From Reinekea blandensis MED297 (GTDB lineage Bacteria; Pseudomonadota; Gammaproteobacteria; Pseudomonadales; Natronospirillaceae), in the NCBI RefSeq assembly GCF_000153185.1, contig NZ_AAOE01000038.1, positions 1 to 33,339 on the forward strand: 33,339 bases of DNA. The letters run 5' to 3'. The first letter of the stretch is position 1, and each line of letters starts with the position of its first letter. The notes below the pieces were generated by a model. The model saw only the letters and a list, made by a program, of their open reading frames with translations, was not told the origin of the DNA and ran no database searches. The translations under genes were made by a program, and so were the position numbers. Positions 1 through 4,928 of this stretch are shown here, one piece after another.

Positions 1-144
1 ACCTTCCGAACTCCTGCCTCGTTTGTGCAGGTTGGGTGATCCCCCTCCCTACCCCATAATCCCCTAAGTTCACTTAACGAGACTCAGGCTACAGCTCGGA
101 ATGATTGCAACCAACTGAAGGAGCTTGCTTCAGAGTTCCGTTAT

Positions 145-188
145 AAAAAAAAAATCAAATGACCTGGCATTGAGCCAGGGCATTTGAT
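145..188 (-). terminator. intrinsic terminator for minus-strand transcription
   Basis: Two 15-base arms (154-168 and 174-188) are complementary except for one mismatch, with a 5-base loop. On the + strand they are preceded by a run of ten A (145-154), so read on the minus strand the hairpin is followed by a U-tract. That is the standard form of a Rho-independent terminator for leftward transcription. Confidence 0.75.
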
Positions 189-268
189 ACCGCTCGCCGC
201 CGCTGGGCTCGTCTCGCCGACGGGCAGGCTCGGCACAGAATGATTCCAAAGATCGTGCCAACAACGGA

Positions 269-286
269 GGGTGTGCACGTGCAACT
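269..286 (+). repeat. 18-bp direct repeat, copy 1 (contains a 10-bp palindrome)
   Basis: GGGTGTGCACGTGCAACT occurs here and identically at 2394-2411. Its core TGCACGTGCA (274-283) is a perfect palindrome, as expected of a dimeric regulator site. This copy lies 45 bp upstream of the -35 box of the promoter at 331-359. The other copy lies just after the last gene of the cluster. The binding protein is unknown. Confidence 0.6.
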
Positions 287-330
287 TGTTGATTTAATTA
301 GATTTTTATTTTTAAAGATACGATTTTTCT

Positions 331-359
331 TTGACACACATATAATGTATGTGTATACT
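331..359 (+). promoter_or_regulatory. strong sigma-70 promoter with operator in the spacer
   Basis: A perfect -35 box TTGACA (331-336) is followed after 17 bp by the -10 box TATACT (354-359). The spacer holds an inverted repeat, ACACATA (336-342) and TATGTGT (348-354), touching both boxes. This looks like a repressible promoter for the small-gene cluster starting at 419. A protein bound there would cover the RNA polymerase contacts. A second possible -10, TATAAT, sits at 341-346 but is badly spaced. Confidence 0.75.
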
Positions 360-418
360 GTTTTTGTGAATCGGGGATGGGCCCTGGTTCGCACCCTAGC
401 TAACCTATGGAGGTTTTT

Positions 419-619
419 ATGGGACTCAAAGTACTTCAGAAGTACCTCATTACTACTCAATCGGGCATTCAGTCCGTTCGAACTTATCTAGGCCGTACAG
501 ATGACGGCCGATCGCTCTTTGGCGGAGTGCGACCAAACGGAGAACGCTTCACTGCGGAACTTAAAGGTTCCGATTCTTTTGTTGTTCAGATCCGTCCTTT
601 CGTTGAGGTGGCCGCATGA
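419..619 (+). CDS. small hypothetical protein (66 aa)
   Basis: Function unknown. The ATG at 419 follows a good ribosome-binding site (ggagg at 409-413). An in-frame ATG at 407 lies upstream of that site and would bury it in the coding region, so 419 is preferred. The protein is short and basic with an Arg/Gly-rich middle (GRTDDGRSLFGGVRPNGERF) and a beta-strand-like pattern, with no signal peptide or membrane segment. It is the first gene after the strong promoter at 331-359, and its stop overlaps the next start (ATGA at 616-619), so the two are probably translated together. The 20-base leader aacctatggaggtttttatg (402-421) recurs identically at the DUF6573 gene. Confidence 0.6.
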   Translation: MGLKVLQKYLITTQSGIQSVRTYLGRTDDGRSLFGGVRPNGERFTAELKGSDSFVVQIRPFVEVAA

Positions 620-753
620 GTGTGCAAACAGCTACTCCAAGCAAGCCTAGCTTGCGTGTTGGGACTCAAGTTCGCGTTTCCAGTCATTTTGTAAAAGTAC
701 TGGTTGCACGATTCTCAAATGGCGAGTGCCATTACCGAGAAATTTTCATCTAA
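616..753 (+). CDS. very small hypothetical protein (45 aa)
   Basis: Function unknown. The start overlaps the preceding stop in an ATGA junction (616-619), suggesting translational coupling. The sequence is Ser/Thr-rich at the N-terminus, then basic (VGTQVRVSSHFVKVLVARF), and ends just before an intrinsic terminator at 760-785. It has no recognisable domain. The evidence for it as a real gene is the overlap with its neighbour, the position between a strong promoter and a terminator, and an uninterrupted frame to the terminator. Confidence 0.5.
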   Translation: MSVQTATPSKPSLRVGTQVRVSSHFVKVLVARFSNGECHYREIFI

Positions 754-759
754 ACCCTA

Positions 760-785
760 GGGGCCGGCAGTGCTGGCCCCTTTTT
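760..785 (+). terminator. intrinsic terminator after the two first small genes
   Basis: GGGGCC (760-765) pairs with GGCCCC (775-780), and the stem can be extended inward with one mismatch. Five T follow (781-785). It lies 6 bases after the stop at 753 and 21 bases before the DUF6573 start, so that gene is read by read-through or from an unseen promoter. Confidence 0.75.
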
Positions 786-806
786 CTAAAACCTATGGAG
801 GTTTTT

Positions 807-1220
807 ATGTTTGCTGATTCAACCGTTATTTTTGCTTATACCGTCAACGACGCCATCGAAGACGGGCTTCAGCTTGATGTTTCCGATACACCAGAGTGCA
901 AGGAACTTGGCTTTGTTTATGGTGTGACGCTCACTCGCGCCGTTTATGAAAATTGTGTCCAGTGGACCGAAGAGGACACGCGATGCACGGGTCACGCTCA
1001 ACAAGAATCTGGCCGATTGTGGGATTTGCTGCATATGGCTAAGACTCAGATTCGGTTGTTTGCAGCTCGCCAGTCAAACACCAACACATTGTCGTTTCGG
1101 CTGTTGAGAGTTCCGAAAAACCGGAACGATCACGGTCGGCTTGTCCACTTAAAACTGTCTATTGAAGCTGGGGACAATGGGAATCCTTTCATTGTCATCA
1201 GCTTTCCTCACGAAGACTAA
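807..1220 (+). CDS. DUF6573 family protein
   Basis: 137 aa. The pattern is that of DUF6573, a family of small proteins common on plasmids and integrative elements and of unknown function. An N-terminal FAYTVNDAIEDGLQLDVSDT segment is followed by a GVTLTRAVYENCVQW block, then GRLWDLLHMAK, and a C-terminal strand-rich VHLKLSIEAGDNGNPFIVI. The length fits the family. There is no signal peptide or membrane segment, so it is probably cytoplasmic. The ATG at 807 is preceded by the same 20-base leader as the gene at 419; an in-frame upstream ATG (795) would again lie before the ribosome-binding site. It sits between two hairpins (760-785 and 1228-1250). The family call is from memory of its conserved blocks. 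Confidence 0.75.
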   Translation: MFADSTVIFAYTVNDAIEDGLQLDVSDTPECKELGFVYGVTLTRAVYENCVQWTEEDTRCTGHAQQESGRLWDLLHMAKTQIRLFAARQSNTNTLSFRLLRVPKNRNDHGRLVHLKLSIEAGDNGNPFIVISFPHED

Positions 1221-1227
1221 AGCCACC

Positions 1228-1250
1228 GGTGCGCCTATGGGCGCACCTTT
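1228..1250 (+). terminator. strong hairpin, weak terminator or attenuator
   Basis: GGTGCGCC (1228-1235) pairs perfectly with GGCGCACC (1240-1247) around a 4-base loop. Only three T follow, so termination would be partial at best. It lies between the DUF6573 stop and the ribosome-binding site of the methylase-like gene. Confidence 0.45.
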
Positions 1251-1272
1251 GCAGTTGTCTTCGGAGGTCAAC

Positions 1273-1989
1273 ATGCACGTACTTACGAAAACATTGGTGT
1301 CTATTCATAACCAGTTTGGTTATTCATCGATCCAATATTTTGATTGGTTTTTGGATGATTGCCTTGCGTCCTTCGGACGCAAGATTACCAACCCACCGCC
1401 AGAATCCTGTATTCCGGTGCTGTTTGAATTAGGGAAACAGTACGCCGAAATGGTTATAGAGGCCGACCCATTTAGCGATCTGTTAGGGCTCGTTTATATG
1501 GAACTTGGCAGCGAGTATGGGAAAAAACGAATGGGGCAGTTCTTTACACCGGATGCGGTATCAACGATGTGCGCCGAAATGACGGCGCCCTACTCGCTAA
1601 CCGAGCCTGATCGACTTCATACTCTCTTAGAGCCCGCGAGTGGGGCTGGCAGTATGCTATTGGTCTATGTTCGGGTTTGGCTGAGTCGGTTTCATCGAGT
1701 TGATAATCTGGGCGTCTATGCCGTTGATCTGGACAGCCTATGTGCTCGAATGACGGCGTTGCAGTTGCTCAGCAACTGCTTAGTTCACCCTTATGATCTG
1801 GGTGAAATCGTGGTCTACCAGGGCAATGCCCTGGCAGACCCTGATTGTTGGTGCCGGATTGTTTTGGCCACCCTCCCCGCTCACTTTGAGCGCTCGGATG
1901 AGCGCGTATCTGCAATCACGCCTCAATTAGCAAAGGCACAAATTGATCGAGTGTCGACATCTGAAGATCAGTTAGGGCTGTTTGCTTGA
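1273..1989 (+). CDS. N-6 DNA methylase-like protein with degenerate catalytic motif
   Basis: 238 aa, related to the HsdM-type adenine methyltransferases found on plasmids. Visible motifs are MGQFFTPDAVSTMCAEM (residues 88-103), the family's entry motif, and LLEPASGAGSML (118-129), the AdoMet-binding motif I. VDLDSLCARMTALQLL (151-166) is the acidic motif II region. Where the catalytic NPPF/Y should follow, the sequence reads VLATLPAHF (197-205), so the Asn-Pro-Pro signature is absent. It may bind AdoMet without methylating DNA, or act on something else. The ATG at 1273 has a good ribosome-binding site (ggaggt, 1263-1268). An upstream in-frame start at 1162 would overlap the previous gene by about 60 bases and has no such support. 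A strong terminator follows. Confidence 0.7.
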   Translation: MHVLTKTLVSIHNQFGYSSIQYFDWFLDDCLASFGRKITNPPPESCIPVLFELGKQYAEMVIEADPFSDLLGLVYMELGSEYGKKRMGQFFTPDAVSTMCAEMTAPYSLTEPDRLHTLLEPASGAGSMLLVYVRVWLSRFHRVDNLGVYAVDLDSLCARMTALQLLSNCLVHPYDLGEIVVYQGNALADPDCWCRIVLATLPAHFERSDERVSAITPQLAKAQIDRVSTSEDQLGLFA

Positions 1990-1998
1990 AATCGTTTC

Positions 1999-2025
1999 AA
2001 GCGCTTGCCATGCAAGCGCTTTTTT
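1999..2025 (+). terminator. intrinsic terminator after the methylase-like gene
   Basis: AAGCGCTTGC (1999-2008) pairs perfectly with GCAAGCGCTT (2012-2021) around a 3-base loop, followed by a T-run to 2025. A second hairpin (CTTGAAA at 1985-1991 with TTTCAAG at 1995-2001) overlaps its left arm and could compete with it. Confidence 0.8.
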
Positions 2026-2038
2026 AAAAGGAGTGCTT

Positions 2039-2374
2039 GTGGCGACTCAAAAGACATGCTGGCACTTACATCGTAGTGGTACGATGGGTGTTCAGTCTTC
2101 AATGGTTCACAATGCCTTAATGCTTAACCCAAACTTGTTATTGCGCTATTCCGATCCAGCTTACACCCACCCTACACATGCTGACCTTCGTTCTTTGTTG
2201 GAGTCTCAAGGGTGGGGTCGGAAAGACGTGTGTAATTTGGTCGGCGTTGCCTACAACGCAAAAAACTATCAAAGCCCAACCGTTGATAAATGGTTATCGG
2301 GTGACCCCGATGCGCCAAGCCGAATTTCATACGCGCATTGGCGCTTGTTATTGATTGAAGCTGGATTGGTGTGA
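2039..2374 (+). CDS. helix-turn-helix DNA-binding protein
   Basis: 111 aa. The C-terminal half has an XRE-like HTH layout: THADLRSLLESQGWGRKDVC, then LVGVAYNAKNYQSPTVDKWLSGD, then YAHWRLLLIEAGLV. This matches small regulators on conjugative elements in which an HTH is followed by a hydrophobic 'YxxWRLLL' helix. The roughly 35 N-terminal residues show no domain. The start is a GTG at 2039, chosen because aaaggag (2027-2033) stands at the right distance; a longer frame from 1982 would run through the terminator stem. It is the last gene of the cluster and might regulate it through the palindromic repeats at 269 and 2394, which is inference. Confidence 0.6.
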   Translation: MATQKTCWHLHRSGTMGVQSSMVHNALMLNPNLLLRYSDPAYTHPTHADLRSLLESQGWGRKDVCNLVGVAYNAKNYQSPTVDKWLSGDPDAPSRISYAHWRLLLIEAGLV

Positions 2375-2393
2375 GTTAAGTGCTCGTCTTAAC

Positions 2394-2411
2394 GGGTGTG
2401 CACGTGCAACT
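2394..2411 (+). repeat. 18-bp direct repeat, copy 2 (contains a 10-bp palindrome)
   Basis: Identical to 269-286, with the TGCACGTGCA palindrome at 2399-2408. It begins 20 bases after the stop of the HTH gene. The AT-rich tails that follow the two copies also resemble each other (both contain TTTTTAAAGA). The two copies delimit the small-gene cluster. Confidence 0.6.
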
Positions 2412-2508
2412 CATTGTTTTTAAAGAAAATTTATATTTCTAATCCATAGTGCACACTGGTTTTCGCGTGAAAACCAACACCTCCAGTCTGGCAACGGCGG
2501 CGAAACGA

Positions 2509-2641
2509 CGCCCCGAGCCGTCAAGGCTACTGCGTGACGCCTTCACGGCTTAGCCCCGCGCACAATCCCCAGGACCAGGAACCGACTGTCGGCGGACAGA
2601 CGGTTTAGATCTGGTCCGTGCCGGTTGTGTCCTTCGGATCG
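2509..2641 (+). repeat. structured repeat element, copy 1 (parts A+C)
   Basis: Part A (2509-2588) is nearly identical to 3944-4023 and 5059-5138. Part C (2588-2641) matches 5178-5232. Two folds are visible. AGCCGTCAAGGC (2516-2527) pairs with GCCTTCACGGCT (2539-2550) with one mismatch. A nested hairpin from 2561 to 2629 has stems CACAA/TTGTG, GGACCAG/CTGGTCC, AACCG/CGGTT and CTGTC/GACAG. Part B, present upstream of A in the other copies, is missing here. It precedes the DUF1778/GNAT pair. Confidence 0.8.
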
Positions 2642-2726
2642 TCTCTTTGCTTTCGTGCGTCTGCCCACCGAGCTTAACTCTTCTTCATGGTCAATCCGAT
2701 TGATAATAAAAGCATGTCTTGCTATA

Positions 2727-2756
2727 TTGTCGGTGTGCCAAAATGGCACATATAAA
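2727..2756 (+). promoter_or_regulatory. promoter with palindromic operator for the DUF1778/GNAT pair
   Basis: A candidate -35 TTGTCG (2727-2732) is followed after 18 bp by TATAAA (2751-2756). The spacer is filled by a perfect inverted repeat TGTGCCA (2734-2740), AAA, TGGCACA (2744-2750). DUF1778 antitoxins of the TacA type bind operators and repress their own operon, so this is the likely autoregulatory site. It would give a leader of about 130 bases containing the tandem repeat. Confidence 0.6.
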
Positions 2757-2767
2757 TAGCGTTGTGC

Positions 2768-2807
2768 AAACAAGCAAACAAGCAAACAAGCAAACAAGCA
2801 AACAAGC
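2768..2807 (+). repeat. five tandem copies of an 8-bp repeat (AAACAAGC)
   Basis: AAACAAGC is repeated five times without a mismatch (2768-2807), with looser variants further right (gaacaagc near 2834). It lies between the promoter and the start of the antitoxin gene, so it is transcribed in the leader. Such perfect short repeats are prone to copy-number slippage. A role in binding a protein is possible but not shown. Confidence 0.8.
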
Positions 2808-2897
2808 AAATTAACTACTTAATTGGAATGAAGCGAACAAGCACATAAACAGGAAAGCAAAATAAGCCAACACATCGAGCTAAATAGAGATCACACA

Positions 2898-3248
2898 ATG
2901 AACGCAACTAATGCGAATAAGGCTAAGCGTGCCCAAACCGCCCCTTCTGCTCGAAAGAGCGCTAAGAAGGTTTTGGATAGTGCGAGCACAAAACAAAAAC
3001 CAGAAAACCGTCCTCGAGTGACGGCACGACTTTCTGCAGAAGACCATGAACTGGTCGAGCGGGCGGCAATGATCAAAGGGTTTTCCACCGTGAATTCGTT
3101 TGTGGTGAGCAATATGGTCGAGTTGTCGAAGGCGATTGTGGAGCGCGAAGAGCGTATTCAATTGAGCCAACGTGATGCGGAGTTGTTGATCGATGCGTTG
3201 GATCGTCCAGCCAGAGACTTGCCGAAACTGAGGAGGTTATTGAACTGA
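2898..3248 (+). CDS. DUF1778 (TacA-like) antitoxin
   Basis: 116 aa. Residues 39-90 form the ribbon-helix-helix DUF1778 domain: a beta strand (RPRVTARLSAEDHELVERAA) followed by helices (GFSTVNSFVVSNMVELSKAI). The C-terminus ends in a segment (RDAELLIDALDRP) typical of the part that wraps and neutralises the partner acetyltransferase. The first 37 residues are a Lys/Ala/Ser-rich extension longer than usual for the family. It is followed 15 bases later by the GNAT gene, the standard TacA-TacT order. The known role of the family is to bind the toxin, inhibit it and repress the operon. The operator at 2734-2750 fits this. Confidence 0.85.
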   Translation: MNATNANKAKRAQTAPSARKSAKKVLDSASTKQKPENRPRVTARLSAEDHELVERAAMIKGFSTVNSFVVSNMVELSKAIVEREERIQLSQRDAELLIDALDRPARDLPKLRRLLN

Positions 3249-3263
3249 TTCAGGAGGCCATAA

Positions 3264-3773
3264 GTGGCGATATGCGTTACCCCTTTAGATACCAATGAAC
3301 ATGACAGAGACAGTTTCGATTGCGGCAAGGAGCCGCTAAACAACTACTTTAAAAAGGTCGCTGGTCAAACCAATAAGCGACACATATCCCGGACCTCAGT
3401 GTTAGTAGATGATGCTTCTCCGCAAGAGGTTTTGGGTTTCGTTACCATTGTTATGGCAAAAGTTGAAACCTCTGATTTGCCAGGCAATCTTTCCAAAAAG
3501 CTTGAACACGTTACCGCGGTTCCTCTCATTGCGCGTTTGGGTGTTGATGTTAAACACCAGGGCAAGGGTGCCGGCGGGCGCTTGTTGCGTCATGCGCTTC
3601 TCGAAATGATCAAGATTAATGAGTCAATTGGCGTCCCTTTTGTTGTCGTCGACGCGAAAGACGGGGCGGAGGACTTTTATCTGAACTATGGGTTCGAGCC
3701 ATTCCTGGATAGCGCAAATCGATTGTTTATAACCATGAATGATTTGCTAAGTAATTTTACTGATTCAGAGTAG
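3264..3773 (+). CDS. GNAT-family toxin (TacT-like)
   Basis: 169 aa GNAT acetyltransferase. The acetyl-CoA loop is in RLGVDVKHQGKGAGGRLLRHAL (H-Q-G-K-G-A-G), and the C-terminal FYLNYGFEPF is the usual catalytic-Tyr region of TacT-type toxins. FDCGKEPLNNYF near the N-terminus is also typical. Known members acetylate the amino acid on charged tRNA and stop translation. The start is a GTG at 3264 with a strong ribosome-binding site (aggagg, 3252-3257). It is translated with the DUF1778 antitoxin upstream. The likely role here is plasmid maintenance or defence. Length and motifs are complete. Confidence 0.88.
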   Translation: MAICVTPLDTNEHDRDSFDCGKEPLNNYFKKVAGQTNKRHISRTSVLVDDASPQEVLGFVTIVMAKVETSDLPGNLSKKLEHVTAVPLIARLGVDVKHQGKGAGGRLLRHALLEMIKINESIGVPFVVVDAKDGAEDFYLNYGFEPFLDSANRLFITMNDLLSNFTDSE

Positions 3774-3813
3774 AGCAGACTTAATCCTCTTTTTGGTGTG
3801 TTCATTCGATTGG

Positions 3814-4023
3814 ACGTGATCCGGCCACCAGGCTGCGCCCCGAACTAAGTCAGCCAAGCTGACTGGATTTCGGCCTGTCGGTGGTACCCGGCGTAAAAAC
3901 CCCAAATGAGCGCCTGCAGTTTTGCGGGTGCTTTTCTACTCGCCGCCCCGAGCCGTCAAGGCTACTGCGTGACGCCTTCACGGCTTCGCCCCGCGCACAA
4001 TCCCCAGGACCAGGAACCGACTG
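3814..4023 (+). repeat. structured repeat element, copy 2 (parts B+A)
   Basis: Part B (3814-3940) matches 4929-5055. It has an outer stem in which CCGG and CCACC pair with GGTGG and CCGG (with a 3-base bulge), and an inner hairpin AGTCAGC/GCTGACT. A terminator follows. Part A (3944-4023) matches the other two copies. Part C is absent: the sequence diverges after the AACCG...CGGTT mini-hairpin, which here is followed by a T-run. Confidence 0.8.
3910..3936 (+). terminator. intrinsic terminator inside repeat copy 2
   Basis: Nine-base arms (3910-3918 and 3923-3931) pair fully, using G-U pairs at two positions, and are followed by TTTTC. In copy 3 one of these pairs is a Watson-Crick pair, so the stem is preserved despite sequence change. 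It would end transcription of the DUF1778/GNAT operon. Confidence 0.7.
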
Positions 4024-4227
4024 ACGGTTTTTGTTGATCAGAGCTGCAAGGATTCACTGAACTGAAAACTGTTACTTTTGTTTGCAAGCAGCATGCGTCG
4101 ATTGATTCATATTTAATCAATAGTTAAACAACGGCGTTCTAATATTTGCAATGTTACCCTATCTAAACTGGGCTATAGTAGTGGATAAACCATATAAAGT
4201 ATGGCTTTTATTAGTATTATTCCTGAT

Positions 4228-4241
4228 AAGTATGTATACTT
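4228..4241 (+). promoter_or_regulatory. palindrome overlapping the RHH gene's ribosome-binding region
   Basis: AAGTAT (4228-4233) and ATACTT (4236-4241) form an inverted repeat with a 2-base centre, touching the taggag ribosome-binding site (4241-4246). RHH proteins bind short palindromes and usually autoregulate, so this is a plausible operator. No clear -35/-10 pair could be fixed upstream. Confidence 0.4.
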
Positions 4242-4256
4242 AGGAGTGTGGCAAGT

Positions 4257-4466
4257 ATGCCAGATGTAAAAAAAGCAACCTTCAACCTGCCGGTTGAAGA
4301 ACTCGAGGCGCTAAAAGCGTTGGCTGCGGAAGAGCATAAGTCTGTGACTGAGATTTTGCGGCGAGCGATTAAAGCGGAAATGTTTTTAACTGACACCTAT
4401 AAGCAAGGCAGTAAGGTCTTAATTGAGACAAAAGACCATGAAATGCGAGAGGTGATCAGAGCATAA
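4257..4466 (+). CDS. ribbon-helix-helix (CopG-like) protein
   Basis: 69 aa. MPDVKKATFNLPVEELEALK is the RHH beta strand and first helix, and EEHKSVTEILRRAIKAEMFL is the second helix with its conserved Thr. This is a DNA-binding antitoxin- or repressor-like fold. The ATG at 4257 lies 10 bases after gag of taggag; an in-frame GTG at 4248 would be too close. It is followed 14 bases later by a two-TM membrane protein, and the pair lies between two copies of the structured repeat. RHH proteins followed by a small partner are often toxin-antitoxin pairs, but this partner is not a known toxin family, so the toxin-antitoxin reading is inference. Confidence 0.75.
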   Translation: MPDVKKATFNLPVEELEALKALAAEEHKSVTEILRRAIKAEMFLTDTYKQGSKVLIETKDHEMREVIRA

Positions 4467-4480
4467 GGTTTTTATAGCCT

Positions 4481-4915
4481 ATGTCATGGGATTTTACCGA
4501 TGAACCGCTGACGGAGAGTGTTGGCGGTTACACCACTAAGCCTTTCTCAGCCAATGGCGATGAAACTCCTTCCGATACAACTATAGATCCTCCCTCTACT
4601 ACCCCAAATAATCCTTCCGTAGAAGATCTTATGGCTTTAGGGGAAGATTTTACCTCTGAATATACTGGGGACTATGTTCCAGGACTTCGTGATACTCCGC
4701 ATGATCGCGACGAGTATGAAGATAAGACTCGACGAGGTATGGCGTACTCACTTGTGGGAATATTGGCTCTGATCGTAATCGGTGTCTTTGCCTCGCTGTG
4801 GTTTGGAGGTGTTTCAGTGAAGGATGTTGCTGAGTTTGGTTTTATTTTAGGCCCCATCGTCGCGCTCGTTTCTGCAGCAACCGGTTTTTATTACGGCAGC
4901 TCCCAAACTAAATAG
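4481..4915 (+). CDS. two-TM membrane protein with acidic cytosolic head
   Basis: 144 aa; no family recognised. Residues 1-85 are hydrophilic, acidic and rich in Thr/Pro/Ser (for example TPSDTTIDPPSTTPNNPSVE), probably disordered. RRG at 84-86 precedes a first membrane helix (about 88-107, SLVGILALIVIGVFASLWFGG). A second follows (about 116-138, ending ATGFYYGSSQTK), giving a hairpin with both ends likely in the cytoplasm. The small size and two helices recall holins or membrane-depolarising toxins. It is cotranscribed with the RHH gene. The ATG at 4481 has only a weak ribosome-binding site, suggesting coupling to the upstream gene. Confidence 0.65.
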   Translation: MSWDFTDEPLTESVGGYTTKPFSANGDETPSDTTIDPPSTTPNNPSVEDLMALGEDFTSEYTGDYVPGLRDTPHDRDEYEDKTRRGMAYSLVGILALIVIGVFASLWFGGVSVKDVAEFGFILGPIVALVSAATGFYYGSSQTK

Positions 4916-4928
4916 CGATTTATTCTGA

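Larger units (their letters stand above)
1..330. other. gene-free left edge
   Basis: No convincing protein gene is visible here. The stretch contains a strong minus-strand terminator (145-188), a GC-rich segment at 189-236 with several short self-complementary runs, and one copy of an 18-bp repeat (269-286). An open frame on the minus strand across 155-460 has implausible composition and is crossed by the promoter and repeats, so it is not called. The terminator pointing left without a protein gene feeding it leaves room for a small minus-strand RNA. Confidence 0.5.
2412..2897 (+). other. gene-free region before the DUF1778/GNAT pair
   Basis: No protein gene is supported. From left to right it holds an AT-rich tail of the 18-bp repeat, a GGTTTTC/GAAAACC hairpin (2458-2475), the first copy of the structured repeat element (2509-2641), a promoter with a palindromic operator (2727-2756), and an 8-bp tandem repeat (2768-2807) in the leader of the antitoxin gene. 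Minus-strand frames here merely translate the tandem repeat. Confidence 0.6.
3774..4256 (+). other. gene-free region between the GNAT and RHH genes
   Basis: It holds the second copy of the structured repeat element (3814-4023) and then about 230 bases of AT-richer DNA leading to the RHH gene. That part contains an inverted repeat ATTGATT/AATCAAT (4101-4107, 4115-4121) and a palindrome at 4228-4241. No protein gene is supported. Confidence 0.6.

Noticed and set aside
1-45. GTTGGGT near the left edge as the end of an integron array
   Set aside because: The motif matches the core site, but only a 4-5 bp stem is nearby, far short of an attC, and no cassette gene leads to it.
155-460. Minus-strand open frame of 101 codons
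   Set aside because: It starts inside another gene's leader, crosses a strong + strand promoter and repeats, ends inside a terminator stem, and has an odd composition with no family.
2561-2629. The nested hairpin of the repeat element as an attC site
   Set aside because: It ends in GTTGTGT but lacks the matching AAC on the other arm and the typical unpaired spacers.
2543-2809. Minus-strand frame beginning MLVCLFACLLVC
   Set aside because: The hydrophobic start is a translation of the 8-bp tandem repeat and the rest covers the structured repeat element.
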